From: Pseudoalteromonas aurantia 208
GTDB taxonomy: Bacteria > Pseudomonadota > Gammaproteobacteria > Enterobacterales > Alteromonadaceae
Assembly (NCBI RefSeq): GCF_014858725.1
Contig: NZ_AQGV01000014.1
Coordinates: 186,001 to 250,000, forward strand
DNA: 64,000 bases
Direction: 5' to 3'
Shown: one piece after another, positions 7,694 through 17,449 of the stretch
Layout of the letters: each line of letters opens with the position of its first letter
How positions within the stretch are numbered: the first letter of the stretch is position 1
Notes under the pieces: model-generated
What the model was told of the DNA's origin: nothing
Seen by the model: only the letters and a program-made list of their open reading frames with translations
Database searches by the model: none
Position numbers and translations under genes: made by a program

Positions 7694-9196
7694 ATGCTGA
7701 CCATAGAAAAGAAGATTACCCTCTGTTTTGTTAGCTTACTTTTAACACTCATCATCGCCAGTATCACGTCGGTGGTTAAAGTGGACAATTTAACTCACCT
7801 ATCGAGAAAAATACAAACTATCTATGAGCCGTCAATACAAGCCAATTTACGTATGACAAACGCCATTAACCTTTCCATGCTGAATATTCAAGACACCCTA
7901 CTGTTCAATCATGCACAACACATTCGACAAAGACAGGCTACATGGTCAATTATCCACAAAATGCACAGTCAGCTAATGAATTATGCAACGCGGTGGCACA
8001 ATGATGAGCATCAAGCCCAACTGCACTTAATCGTGCCGCTTTTAACTGAATTAAAAGCACAGCAATTAGCAATTGAACAACTCAGTAAAAACAATAACTC
8101 TGTAGCAGCCATTAAACTCATGCAAGATCAGGTTATTCCACTTAAAGATAACATTCTAACCATCTTAAGAAAAATACTAGACCCACAGAAATGGGAAATG
8201 GCGCGCATCTTTAAACAAGAAGAAAAAAGCGAAAAAAACTTACAACATATTACGCTGGGCTTTATGCTATTGGCCATCTTTGGCAGTATAGTTGTGACAA
8301 TCGTTCTGGTCCAAACCATCATTACCCCTTTAAAAAATACCGTCACATTGGCCAACGATGTCGCTAAAGGGAACTATAACGTTGATCATACGCTATTTAA
8401 TCAAAATGAAGCGTTAGACAGCGCGTTAAAAACCATGGCCATACAGCTCCAAGACACTGCACTGAAAAATCAGCAACAACAGCAACGATTAATGTTGTTA
8501 AATGACTCACTAGAGCGCTCTAATGAAGAGCTATCACACTTTTCTTATCGCACATCTCATGATTTAAAAGCCCCCTTAGTAACCATTCGAGGGTGTGCCA
8601 GTGCCATTATCGAAGATCTTAACGATCATTATTACGATGAGGCAAAAAGCACCGCGGCACAAATAGAAAAACAAATTAGGAAACTAGAAACGCTCATTGA
8701 TAATATTTTAGATCTGTCGAAAGCTGAGTTGCAAGAATTTACCCACGACACCATTAACTTGGCATCTTTATTTACTGATATAAAAGCAGATTTAGACAAT
8801 GTCTACTTAGACAAACAGGTCGACATCTTAAGCGACATTGACGAGCACATACGATTTGACGCACCTAAAGTAAGAATTGAACAAATTATCACTAACCTAA
8901 TATCAAACGGCATTAAATATGCGAATAAAAATCAAAAAAACAGCTATGTAAAACTCACCATTACACAAGAAGAAAATAACATACGCTTCATGATTGAAGA
9001 TAATGGATTAGGGATCCCAGTTAAATTCCAAGACTCTGTATTTTTAATGTTTAAGAGATTTCACCCTCACACTTCCAGTGGAAGTGGGTTAGGTATGTAT
9101 ATTGTTAAAAAGCACGTTGAAAAGTTAAATGGCACTATCACTTTTGAAAGCTCTTCAAAAGGGACTATATTCAAAGTATTAATACCTAAGCTGTAA
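7694..9196 (+). CDS. Membrane sensor histidine kinase (4HB-HAMP-HisKA-HATPase)
   Basis: A 500-aa inner-membrane kinase. Transmembrane segments lie at about 8-28 and 188-212, enclosing a helical periplasmic domain like the four-helix-bundle sensors of chemoreceptors. A HAMP linker and a Gln-rich coiled coil follow. The phospho-acceptor is His289 in SHDLKAPL. The ATPase domain has the N box (NLISNGIKYAN), DNGLGIP and GSGLGMYIV. The SHDLKAPL style resembles kinases that pair with stand-alone Rcp1-like receivers, and exactly such a gene follows 35 bp downstream. The signal is unknown. Confidence 0.92.
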   Translation: MLTIEKKITLCFVSLLLTLIIASITSVVKVDNLTHLSRKIQTIYEPSIQANLRMTNAINLSMLNIQDTLLFNHAQHIRQRQATWSIIHKMHSQLMNYATRWHNDEHQAQLHLIVPLLTELKAQQLAIEQLSKNNNSVAAIKLMQDQVIPLKDNILTILRKILDPQKWEMARIFKQEEKSEKNLQHITLGFMLLAIFGSIVVTIVLVQTIITPLKNTVTLANDVAKGNYNVDHTLFNQNEALDSALKTMAIQLQDTALKNQQQQQRLMLLNDSLERSNEELSHFSYRTSHDLKAPLVTIRGCASAIIEDLNDHYYDEAKSTAAQIEKQIRKLETLIDNILDLSKAELQEFTHDTINLASLFTDIKADLDNVYLDKQVDILSDIDEHIRFDAPKVRIEQIITNLISNGIKYANKNQKNSYVKLTITQEENNIRFMIEDNGLGIPVKFQDSVFLMFKRFHPHTSSGSGLGMYIVKKHVEKLNGTITFESSSKGTIFKVLIPKL

Positions 9197-9231
9197 GCAG
9201 TAAGCATTAAAGACTTAAAGGACTAGTTACG

Positions 9232-9669
9232 ATGAAGACAATTTCTTCTATTCTCGTTATTGATGATAATCATGCCGATGCTTATTTGGCAAAAAGAGCG
9301 TTGATACGTGCCAAAGCCATCAACGATGAAGCAGACATTTTTTTTGCAACCGATGGCGAAGATGCGCTGAACTTTTTAAGCGACATTGACCAAAAAAGAG
9401 CATTATATGGCGCGGATAAATTTCCCCCAACTTTGATACTGCTTGATATAAATATGCCCATTATGAACGGCTTTGAATTTCTAGATGAGTATCAATCATT
9501 AAATAAGCAAGCAGCGTACAACTCTATCATCGTCATGATGCTAACCAGTTCGGAAAACCCCTGTGATTTAACCAAAGCCTCCGACTATGACTGTGTGAAA
9601 GATTTTATCGTCAAGCCGCTCAGTAAAGAAAAGATTAGCCATATCATGGCTTCTTGCTTTGAAGGGTGA
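9232..9669 (+). CDS. Stand-alone CheY/Rcp1-like response regulator
   Basis: A 145-aa receiver domain with no DNA-binding or enzymatic output. The acidic pocket is Asp11-Asp12, the phosphorylation site is Asp72 in LLDINMP, the switch Thr is about 105 in MLTSS, and the conserved Lys is 128 in VKPLS. The extended loop between beta-2 and beta-3 (KRALYGADKFPP) is typical of Rcp1-type partners of phytochrome-like kinases. It is the last gene of the operon with the sCache protein and histidine kinase. It probably passes phosphate on to a protein encoded elsewhere. Confidence 0.9.
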   Translation: MKTISSILVIDDNHADAYLAKRALIRAKAINDEADIFFATDGEDALNFLSDIDQKRALYGADKFPPTLILLDINMPIMNGFEFLDEYQSLNKQAAYNSIIVMMLTSSENPCDLTKASDYDCVKDFIVKPLSKEKISHIMASCFEG

Positions 9670-10118
9670 GCATCACCTTTGTCTAAACGACTTTGAAAAC
9701 TTGTCTGAGTGTGTGGTAGAAATCACGCTGCAATGCTTCTTTCAAGTTTACGCATCTCGTCTAATGTGCAGAGAAAAATTGAATGTCGAGGATTTAAAAT
9801 TGGGAAGTGATCACCTCAATTGCTTATAATAAAAACACAACTGGCAGTTTCCATTTCGCAGAATGAAATGGAAAGCCCACTTAATACTTGGGGTGGAACT
9901 ATTGTTCACTCACACAAATGTGGTCGATTAATAAAGCCTTTTACTGATTTTCACTGAAAACCTTTATTAATGGTAATGGAATATGAGCAAAGTTCCTTAA
10001 GAAAAGTGTCCTGATTTAGTTGTGTAGAACACTTATTTTTAACTTGATATAACTACACATGATAAACCATTGTAAACAGCTACTATTGTCACTTATTTAT
10101 TGCTTGCTATTAGACTCT
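9670..10118. other. Intergenic with one hairpin, no gene
   Basis: This lies between convergent units (response regulator and RND pump). A 10-bp perfect stem (TTTCCATTTC / GAAATGGAAA, 9848-9874, 7-base loop) could end transcription, although it lies 179 bp past the regulator gene and has no U-run. Nothing else is recognised. Confidence 0.45.
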
Positions 10119-13100
10119 TTAACAAACCTTGTTATTACTTTGTCGCGTTTCTGAAAAGACAGTAGACACTTTTGGTGCCATAAAACTCATTAGAATCGGC
10201 AGTACTACGATAGTGAGCGTAGTTGCAATAAAAAGACCGACCGTAATGCTTATCCCCAGTGGTTTTAATATTTCTTTTCCTGCACCATAGCCAATTGCCA
10301 GTGGTAACATTGCGACAATAGTTGTCAAATTTGTCACAATAAGCGAACGAAAGCGATTACGTAATGCGCCTATTACGGCCAATACCGTCACCATGCCTTG
10401 GGCACTATTTCGATTAAAAAAATCAAGTAGAAGTATTGAGTTATTGACTGTTAAGCCAACCAATATCAACATCCCCAGCATAGAATTAAGAGATAATGTA
10501 CTGTCAAATAAATAGATTGCGTGAATGGCTCCCGTAATACCAAATAAAATAGCTGTGCATATCATCAACGCACTGCGCATTGTGCCAAATTGATAAAGTA
10601 CAATGATAAAAACCATCAAAATCGAAAACACCAAAGTTGTTTTTAACGACTGAAGGCTTTGTTCTACTTCTGTTTTGGAATTTTCTACTCGCATTGGAAG
10701 CACATCTTGATCGAACTCTGTTTTAAGCATACTTTCTAACGCGGCAATAAACTTTTGATTATCTACTTGTACCGCTTTGTCAAACCAGATTTTAAGCCTG
10801 AACATCGCCCTGCCATCTCGCGACGCAAACTCCTTTGCTGTCTCAACGGCTGAAAGAGTTGTCACATCTTGTAAAAATACATTTTTACCTGCAAATTGTA
10901 CGGGGGTTTGCAAAATAGCTTCAACAGAAGACTTATTATTTGAAATCGATACTTTCAGTGGGAAAAATCCTTCATCCAACTTAATTTTATATAAAGTAAA
11001 TGGACTAGCGGTGAATTTTAAATATTCAGTTAAATCGGCAATCTCCGAGTTGTAATTTTGCCCAACTAACAATCTATCCACCAAATTATTTCTGAGATTA
11101 AGCTCTAATTCGTTGTTTTTAAATAGCCTTGGCGTCACATCACTGCGATATGTACTTGGTCTATCTTTGACCCATTGATATGACTTTTTAAGTAAATCCC
11201 GATTAATATGCTCATTATCATGGTTAAAATAAAGCGTCAGATCAGGATGGTCCTCGATCTTCAATGCGCCTGTTATCCAAGGTGAATAGGTTACGTCTTC
11301 ACCAAATGCGCTTAATACGTGTTTTAAAGAGCCATAAAATGCATCGAAATTACGATAAGACACCAAGTGAACAGTCAAATATGCATACTCGTCTCTAATG
11401 TCACTATATATATACTTTATATGCTGCCCCAACTCATCTCTTAGAGCGCTTTTAATCGGAGCCAAGGCTGCTAATTTATCTGAATTCGACAGGCCTGATG
11501 CAGTGAATGGCATAAAAATGTCAACAATTTCTGCTTTAGGCTGAGCAATGACCTCCCTCTCAATTAACGTAGGAATGCGCATCAGCACATATAATATATA
11601 GAAAATGACCAATACTAATACCCATGTTTTCAATGTCTTATTAGACAAAAACTGTGACATGACCTGTTCAAATCTTACTGATGGCTTTTTCGGTGAAAAA
11701 TGCCTTTTCTTTGCAAAGGCTAAGAAAATAGCGGGTAAAAAATATAAGCTAATAAACAGTGACACACACAAAATAGACACAATAACAAGCGCCATATCAC
11801 GTAAAATGGCAGAGATCATTGGTGCACTAAATACCAAAGGTAAAAACACAATAATAGAAGTCAAAGTAGAAGAAATAAGCGAAGGCTTGACTGATCGTAC
11901 GGCCTCAATAATCTCTTTCTCACTCGTTAGCGCCTTATTTTGACTGTGTGTGATCCGGTCGATGATCACAATCGCGTTATCTACGACCATACCAATACTT
12001 ATACCCATAGCACCCAAGGATAAAATATTAATACCAACACCTAATACTTGCATTGCAATTATGGAGATAGAAAGCGTAATCGGCATGGTTATGACAATCA
12101 GCAGTGAGGTAGAAAACCGACGATAAACCACGAGCACAACAAACGCAGCAGAAAACATTCCAACAAACAAAGAAACCACAATATTTAGAATAGCCGCATC
12201 AACAAATTCTTGAGGGTCGTTAAGCGAAAATACATCACCTAGAGGTCCTGCGGTGACCTCTATGACTTCTTTAACTTGTTTTGCTAACCAATATTGATTG
12301 GCATCTGGTTCAGGCCAAACACCAATAACAACAACAGAAATATCATCATATTGGAATAACCGATTACCTTGCTCTTTGATAAGTTGTATCTCTGCAACTT
12401 CAGCTAACAGCAAAGGCTTACCTGGGTTTGCAGTGATAGGAACAGCGCGAATATCCGCTAAATTCGAAATCCCTTGGGTGAGACGAATATTCACTTTTCC
12501 TTCACTGCTCGACTCTAAAACCCCAACTGCTTCATCATACCTATACTGACGTAAGGCACTCAAAACATCTTGTAACTTGACATTATTTTCTATTAAAGCA
12601 AAAGGATTGATTTGTATATTAACCATTTCTGTAGAGCCACCAGCAATCATGGTTCGGCTAACCCCTTTAATCGCTTTTAGTTGAGGTTCTAAAGTTTGCT
12701 GAAGGATTTTTGCAAGTTGATCTACTTCGTACTTATTCGCTTTAATTGCAAGGTAGCTTTCTGAGGTTGGATCATAATAGGCAACTTTATAGCTAGGTAA
12801 GTGTTTAGGTAGTTGTGCCTGGTACATTGCACCAAATCGTGCCGCTTCTTTTTTGGCAATTTCTGGCTTTATGTACCAGTCAAATTGAATCACATACTTA
12901 ACTTGTCCATTTTTATAAGTACCATCCACTTCAGTCGCACCATCCATATCTCTCAGTGAACGCTCAATCTTATTCCCCCACTCTTGATAAAAGCTATGAA
13001 CATCTTGGTCGTAATAAAATGAAAGTTGAATACTTGGTTTACTGATCGTCGGATAAAGTGATATGGGCAGTTGAAAAAACCAGTTCAACCCAATCAAAAA

Positions 13101-13151
13101 TAGTATGACCGTTACAGAGATATTGAATCTGGTTTTTAATTTATCATCCAT
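10119..13151 (-). CDS. RND-family efflux permease with atypical proton-relay residues
   Basis: A 1010-aa inner-membrane transporter with the two-fold RND architecture: one N-terminal TM helix, a large periplasmic loop, six TM helices, then the same arrangement repeated. It ends a nine-gene operon and overlaps the adaptor gene by 8 bp. In AcrB the TM4 proton relay has two adjacent Asp residues and TM10 a Lys. Here the TM4 motif reads VVDNAIV (one Asp, then Asn) and the TM10 motif reads VNNSILL (Asn in place of Lys). The energy coupling is therefore not AcrB-like and may resemble metal or other single-Asp RND pumps. In context it probably exports the product of the ATP-grasp locus. No outer-membrane channel gene is nearby. 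Confidence 0.88.
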   Translation of the reverse strand: MDDKLKTRFNISVTVILFLIGLNWFFQLPISLYPTISKPSIQLSFYYDQDVHSFYQEWGNKIERSLRDMDGATEVDGTYKNGQVKYVIQFDWYIKPEIAKKEAARFGAMYQAQLPKHLPSYKVAYYDPTSESYLAIKANKYEVDQLAKILQQTLEPQLKAIKGVSRTMIAGGSTEMVNIQINPFALIENNVKLQDVLSALRQYRYDEAVGVLESSSEGKVNIRLTQGISNLADIRAVPITANPGKPLLLAEVAEIQLIKEQGNRLFQYDDISVVVIGVWPEPDANQYWLAKQVKEVIEVTAGPLGDVFSLNDPQEFVDAAILNIVVSLFVGMFSAAFVVLVVYRRFSTSLLIVITMPITLSISIIAMQVLGVGINILSLGAMGISIGMVVDNAIVIIDRITHSQNKALTSEKEIIEAVRSVKPSLISSTLTSIIVFLPLVFSAPMISAILRDMALVIVSILCVSLFISLYFLPAIFLAFAKKRHFSPKKPSVRFEQVMSQFLSNKTLKTWVLVLVIFYILYVLMRIPTLIEREVIAQPKAEIVDIFMPFTASGLSNSDKLAALAPIKSALRDELGQHIKYIYSDIRDEYAYLTVHLVSYRNFDAFYGSLKHVLSAFGEDVTYSPWITGALKIEDHPDLTLYFNHDNEHINRDLLKKSYQWVKDRPSTYRSDVTPRLFKNNELELNLRNNLVDRLLVGQNYNSEIADLTEYLKFTASPFTLYKIKLDEGFFPLKVSISNNKSSVEAILQTPVQFAGKNVFLQDVTTLSAVETAKEFASRDGRAMFRLKIWFDKAVQVDNQKFIAALESMLKTEFDQDVLPMRVENSKTEVEQSLQSLKTTLVFSILMVFIIVLYQFGTMRSALMICTAILFGITGAIHAIYLFDSTLSLNSMLGMLILVGLTVNNSILLLDFFNRNSAQGMVTVLAVIGALRNRFRSLIVTNLTTIVAMLPLAIGYGAGKEILKPLGISITVGLFIATTLTIVVLPILMSFMAPKVSTVFSETRQSNNKVC

Positions 13152-13755
13152 GGTTATTTTTTATTGTTATATTTACTAAGGTATTAGGTTTTAAAAAGTG
13201 TTTACACTTTTTATCTTCTTTACAGCGCTGAACATCAAAAGCAACTTCGATATTGGCATAAGGGACTTGGCCTTCAAGATAGTTAACCGCTTTTACTTGC
13301 CCTTGAATGGATACCGGTCCACGCTCTGGAGAAAAAGTAACTTCCAAATCCTGCCCTATCTCTATTTGATGGATGTTATGTGAAAAAACAGGTGCGACGA
13401 TATGAAAATTGTCTCGCTCAACTAATCGCATAATTGGTTGGAACTTATTCACTCTATCTCCTTGCTTTAAATAAGTCTCAACTACAATATTATGCCCAGT
13501 ATCGTTGATAATTTCTTGATTAATAACGCCGTATTCAATACCAGATACTGCCGCCAGCTTTTGACCTTTTTCAATATATTGCCCTCCCCGCACATTCACT
13601 TGCCTTAACACACCTTCAATATTTGAAATAATTAAATGATGTATTTCATATTCAAGCTTGCCAAGCAGATAAAACTCCGTATCAGAACTTTGCGCACTGT
13701 ACGGTAAGCTTGCTATTAATAGCCAAGATAATATCTTTATATAAACTTTATTCAT
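13144..13755 (-). CDS. Short periplasmic adaptor (membrane fusion protein)
   Basis: A 203-aa protein with a signal peptide (about residues 1-23) and a split lipoyl/barrel-sandwich pattern: the segment NIEGVLRQVNVRGGQYIEKG near residue 45 and the second half near 90-120, followed by a beta-barrel region. This matches RND adaptors of the HlyD/AcrA superfamily. It is much shorter than the usual 350-400 aa and has no alpha-helical hairpin to reach an outer-membrane channel. It overlaps the MFS gene by 4 bp (ATGA type) and the RND gene by 8 bp, so translation is coupled. Start and end look intact, so I read it as a minimal adaptor rather than a truncation. Confidence 0.75.
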   Translation of the reverse strand: MNKVYIKILSWLLIASLPYSAQSSDTEFYLLGKLEYEIHHLIISNIEGVLRQVNVRGGQYIEKGQKLAAVSGIEYGVINQEIINDTGHNIVVETYLKQGDRVNKFQPIMRLVERDNFHIVAPVFSHNIHQIEIGQDLEVTFSPERGPVSIQGQVKAVNYLEGQVPYANIEVAFDVQRCKEDKKCKHFLKPNTLVNITIKNNHG

Positions 13756-14972
13756 GGCAAACCTACAACACTGACTTTTTTTCTAACTTTGTATAAATCA
13801 GATATTATCAATGAGATAGATACGAACACCATCAACATTGCACCGAATAACGCAATAAGCAAAGCATGTTTAAAACCACCACTTTGATAAAAAGCTGACA
13901 CAGCCAAAACAACGAAAGCAGGAAGCAAGGTATTTAACATCAGTCGAATAGACGATATTTTTCCTCTTACCTTATCATCAGATAACTTTTGTACCGTAGC
14001 GCTCCATGCAACCACTGAAAGTGTGCTAGAAACCCCCATTAAGAAAATAGCGAGAAGGGTGGCTACACTCCCCAGTTTAAAGTAGTAGCAGCTCAAAAAT
14101 AGCATCAAACTAAAACTCGATAACAGTGTGAATAATAGCTTGTACTCGGCATTTATTTTAACCCGGCTTGCTACTGCCCCTGTTATGATGGCACCGAAAG
14201 CAAAGGCGAGTTCTAAAATGAGTAACCAATTTGTATTGTTATTAAAGTTATATTTAACAACTGGCGCCAATAGCAAATTAAAAATCCCAAGCGCCATAAA
14301 ATCAAATGTTGTAATGACAAGCGCAATCATCAGTATTGGATTCGACATGATAACTTTTAATGTATATCGCCAATTCAGTTTTTTCTCTCGTTGCGTTCGC
14401 GCAATATCTGAACGATTGTTATTATCTATCTGTTTGAAAAAAATATAATATGCTACGGCAGAAATAAATAGAAAAAAGGTAATGGTAGAGGGGATCAACT
14501 GCTTCGATTCAAAGCTGAGTATGATGCCACCAACCACTAACCCAAAAATTTGTCCCGACTGCAAACTTGCAGAAATGATAGCATTTAGCTTTTCAATATT
14601 ATCTTTATCAACCACGCTCGGAATAAGTGTAAATACAGCATTTTTTGTGAAGGGCTTAGAAATCGTAATTGCGGCAGCAAACGCAACGAAAATATATAGA
14701 TTTTCATTGGTTAAAAAGCTCATCAAAGACAGCAAAAGCAGTACGGCAGTCAAAGTATTTATACTGACCAATAAAATTTTTCTTGGTCCAAATTTGTCTG
14801 TAATACTGCCCGAAAAGCCTTGCAACAACATAGTGGCCAATAACTCCACAAAAAACACCCCAGCAAATGCCCATAGCTGCCCAGTCATATCATACAACAG
14901 CTTTCCAATAGTGAGTGTAAATATGCCTGAGGCAACATTGATACTAAACTCGCCCGCACCTATCCATTTCAT
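13752..14972 (-). CDS. MFS transporter, EntS/DHA3-like
   Basis: A 406-aa polytopic membrane protein with about 12 hydrophobic segments. The first cytoplasmic loop carries the MFS signature in the form GSITDKFGPRK near residue 57. The start begins directly in TM1 and has AAGGG about 9 bases upstream. The overall pattern is like small MFS exporters of the EntS/macrolide-efflux type found in natural-product loci. It lies 10 bp after the third ATP-grasp gene and overlaps the adaptor, so it belongs to the biosynthetic operon. Its likely job is product export or self-protection. Confidence 0.85.
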   Translation of the reverse strand: MKWIGAGEFSINVASGIFTLTIGKLLYDMTGQLWAFAGVFFVELLATMLLQGFSGSITDKFGPRKILLVSINTLTAVLLLLSLMSFLTNENLYIFVAFAAAITISKPFTKNAVFTLIPSVVDKDNIEKLNAIISASLQSGQIFGLVVGGIILSFESKQLIPSTITFFLFISAVAYYIFFKQIDNNNRSDIARTQREKKLNWRYTLKVIMSNPILMIALVITTFDFMALGIFNLLLAPVVKYNFNNNTNWLLILELAFAFGAIITGAVASRVKINAEYKLLFTLLSSFSLMLFLSCYYFKLGSVATLLAIFLMGVSSTLSVVAWSATVQKLSDDKVRGKISSIRLMLNTLLPAFVVLAVSAFYQSGGFKHALLIALFGAMLMVFVSISLIISDLYKVRKKVSVVGLP

Positions 14973-14982
14973 TGTTTAACCC

Positions 14983-16203
14983 TTAGCTATTTTTCCAACT
15001 GACGTGTAGCTGCAATTGCTTCAATGCATCGGTTGCATTTTGGCATGCGTGCGCCAAGCTATCTCCCTGACACAAAGCCATCGCTGTACGATCATAACTA
15101 TGGCGTACTAAGCCCATATCATCTCCCTGTTTCTTTAGCACTTTTACAAATTTCACATGTTTTGGCTGCTCAGCTTGAGCAATGCCATGACACGACTCAA
15201 AACATGTATTTTGATTAAAAACAGGCGCAATATAACGTACAGCAGCGTAACCTTTTTTAGGTAAATCTTGTGGAATACGATCTAACACAAACTCCCCTAG
15301 TGACTGATCAACCGTAAGCTCTATGAGGTTTAAGCCTGTGGTCAGCTCCACTAAATCCGCAATATTATCTCCTCCCATTCGGGTATGAGTTTCAATGAGC
15401 TGAGGGCCTTCAGATGTCAAGATAACTTCACTGTGGCTCGGCCCATTATCGACCTGTAAAACGGTCAAAACAGTTTTAATAAAATCAATGATTGCTGCTT
15501 CTTGTTCGGTCGTAATTGCCGCTGGCATGGCGTGGCCTAATTCAACAAAGTTGCTTTCATCTTTCAATTTTTCAGTGATCGCCAACACTCTATGTTGTCC
15601 CGACTCTGAAAAACATTCGATGCTATATTCTTCACCCACTAGAAATTGTTCAATAATTGCGGGAAACTGCCCTTTATTGCTTTGCCATTGCGTGATCACG
15701 TCTGCCAAAAAAACCCTACTATTAATTCTTTGAATACCTGCACTACCGGTGCCCTGTAACGGTTTTAGGATAAATTCTCCTGCGTGCTCCTCAATGAATT
15801 GGGCCAACTCTTCATAACAATTGACTTGCTCACACAAAGTATTATCAAGCCTGCTAGTTTTGAGCAGTTGACGCGTTTTATACTTACATATACTGGTCTC
15901 TAAAGAATGCGCAGTAACAGGGAACTGTAGTTGGAACGCTTCTGCGATAGCAATAGAGAAATGCTGCATATTGTCATGTAAACAACACACAGCATGAAAT
16001 GGGTTATTTGCATGCATCACTTTAGCGATATCAAGTAGTGAATCAAGCTGACACTCATCATCAAATATATGAATATCAGAATAACAATGTGTTACATCAT
16101 CAGGTTTGATTTCTGATTTAAACATAAAAAGAGCAACATCATGTCCTAATCGCTCTAAATAGCGATGCGCTGGACGCACTGAACCTAAAACAAGTACTCT
16201 CAC
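14983..16203 (-). CDS. ATP-grasp ligase 3 of the biosynthetic operon
   Basis: A 406-aa carboxylate-amine ligase of the ATP-grasp superfamily. The N-terminal Rossmann-like domain begins RVLVLGS. The ATP-binding lysine is in FILKPLQGTGSAGI (about residues 140-153). The metal-binding strand reads LIETHTRMGGDN near residue 275. Members such as BacD and carnosine synthase join amino acids through acyl-phosphates. The start is GTG at 16203 with AAAGGA 8 bases upstream, immediately after the stop of ligase 2. It is closest in layout to its neighbour at 16205, but the sequences are clearly different, so each may form a different bond. Substrates cannot be read. Confidence 0.88.
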   Translation of the reverse strand: MRVLVLGSVRPAHRYLERLGHDVALFMFKSEIKPDDVTHCYSDIHIFDDECQLDSLLDIAKVMHANNPFHAVCCLHDNMQHFSIAIAEAFQLQFPVTAHSLETSICKYKTRQLLKTSRLDNTLCEQVNCYEELAQFIEEHAGEFILKPLQGTGSAGIQRINSRVFLADVITQWQSNKGQFPAIIEQFLVGEEYSIECFSESGQHRVLAITEKLKDESNFVELGHAMPAAITTEQEAAIIDFIKTVLTVLQVDNGPSHSEVILTSEGPQLIETHTRMGGDNIADLVELTTGLNLIELTVDQSLGEFVLDRIPQDLPKKGYAAVRYIAPVFNQNTCFESCHGIAQAEQPKHVKFVKVLKKQGDDMGLVRHSYDRTAMALCQGDSLAHACQNATDALKQLQLHVSWKNS

Positions 16204-16204
16204 T

Positions 16205-17383
16205 TTACTGTCCTTTTACAATTGTATTCACTACATTATCAGCCAGTGTTAATGCCGCCGAACGAGTCTCTGCACTCGTTACAACATAACCGGCTCTGTC
16301 AAGTGAAGAACTGGAGCTGTGGCATGCATTAAATAATTCTAAGTTAATATGTAAATCAACCACGTCGTTGATATTTCCAATTTTATCTATACGGGATTCA
16401 ATACCAGCGGATACGGCAGTATCAGGCATGAAGTACTTTACTGCCGCCGCGTTACTTACTGGCTCTCTAATCTGACAAGGTAAGTTCAATAATGTTGTAA
16501 CTGTCTCTTTAAACAAATCTGTCCCAGAGGTTAGGTGTGTCATAAGCCAAATATTGTCCCCCCCAGAACGGGTTTGTGTTTCAATAATATATATTTGATT
16601 TTCATATATTTTTACTTCTGTGTGACATGGCCCGGTTTTATGCTCAATGATATTTAATAACTCGATAGTAAATTCCGTGATTTTCTTTTCAATATCTACG
16701 CATAACTCTGCAGGTTGAGAATGACCGGACTCGACAAAGTAGGGAGCGCCTGTTGTGGCTTTTTCAGTGATAGCGACAACTTCATGTTGGCCATTTTTTG
16801 AGATGCTCTCGATGCTATACTCAGGGCCTTCAATAAAGGCTTCAGCCATAATATTGCCCATCTTGGCTTGTATCGCATGTTCAAAAGCCTTTTTAGCTTC
16901 ACTTTCAGATGTCACCAAATGAATCCCGAAACTACCAGCTCCTTGGCTAGGCTTAACAATGATCTTGCCATGCTGCTTCAGAAAGTCAGCGATATCCGCC
17001 TCACTGTAAATTGGGGTGAATGGCACATTATTAATGTGGTATTTCTCCAAGATTTTTCTAAAAGCTAACTTGTCCTTGGTCATCGCAATCGCCTCGATGT
17101 CACAGTTACTAGGGACACCTAACTCACTGGCTATATCAGCCGCACAGGATAAGCCATACTCTGTGAAGCTCACCACGACTTCAAACCGATTATTTTTAGG
17201 CAATAATGCCAATATTTCAGTAGGTGAGGTATTTGGATAGTCCCGTTCTACTATAAAATTAGCGTGTTCTTTCTGAAAGGGTGTTACTTGCCCAGGAAAT
17301 TGAACCAGTGTAAATTTGAGACCGAGATCGACCATGCATTTCATCATGAAGTCTTTGCCACCGATAACCAATATATTTTCCAT
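16205..17383 (-). CDS. ATP-grasp ligase 2 of the biosynthetic operon
   Basis: A 392-aa ATP-grasp enzyme. The N-terminal nucleotide-like fold starts ENILVIGG. The phosphate-binding loop is KIIVKPSQGAGSFGIH (about 138-153). The metal-binding strand is IIETQTRSGGDN near 285. It shares overall layout and the R-x-G-G-D-N motif with ligase 3, so the pair probably arose by an old duplication. It would activate a carboxylate as acyl-phosphate and couple it to an amine. Upstream, 66 bp separate it from ligase 1, the largest gap inside the operon, leaving room for a weak internal signal, although none is obvious. Confidence 0.88.
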   Translation of the reverse strand: MENILVIGGKDFMMKCMVDLGLKFTLVQFPGQVTPFQKEHANFIVERDYPNTSPTEILALLPKNNRFEVVVSFTEYGLSCAADIASELGVPSNCDIEAIAMTKDKLAFRKILEKYHINNVPFTPIYSEADIADFLKQHGKIIVKPSQGAGSFGIHLVTSESEAKKAFEHAIQAKMGNIMAEAFIEGPEYSIESISKNGQHEVVAITEKATTGAPYFVESGHSQPAELCVDIEKKITEFTIELLNIIEHKTGPCHTEVKIYENQIYIIETQTRSGGDNIWLMTHLTSGTDLFKETVTTLLNLPCQIREPVSNAAAVKYFMPDTAVSAGIESRIDKIGNINDVVDLHINLELFNACHSSSSSLDRAGYVVTSAETRSAALTLADNVVNTIVKGQ

Positions 17384-17449
17384 AAATTACGACTCACTAC
17401 TTCTATATTTTTTAATTCATTACCGTAAAAGTGATGCTTATTAAACACT

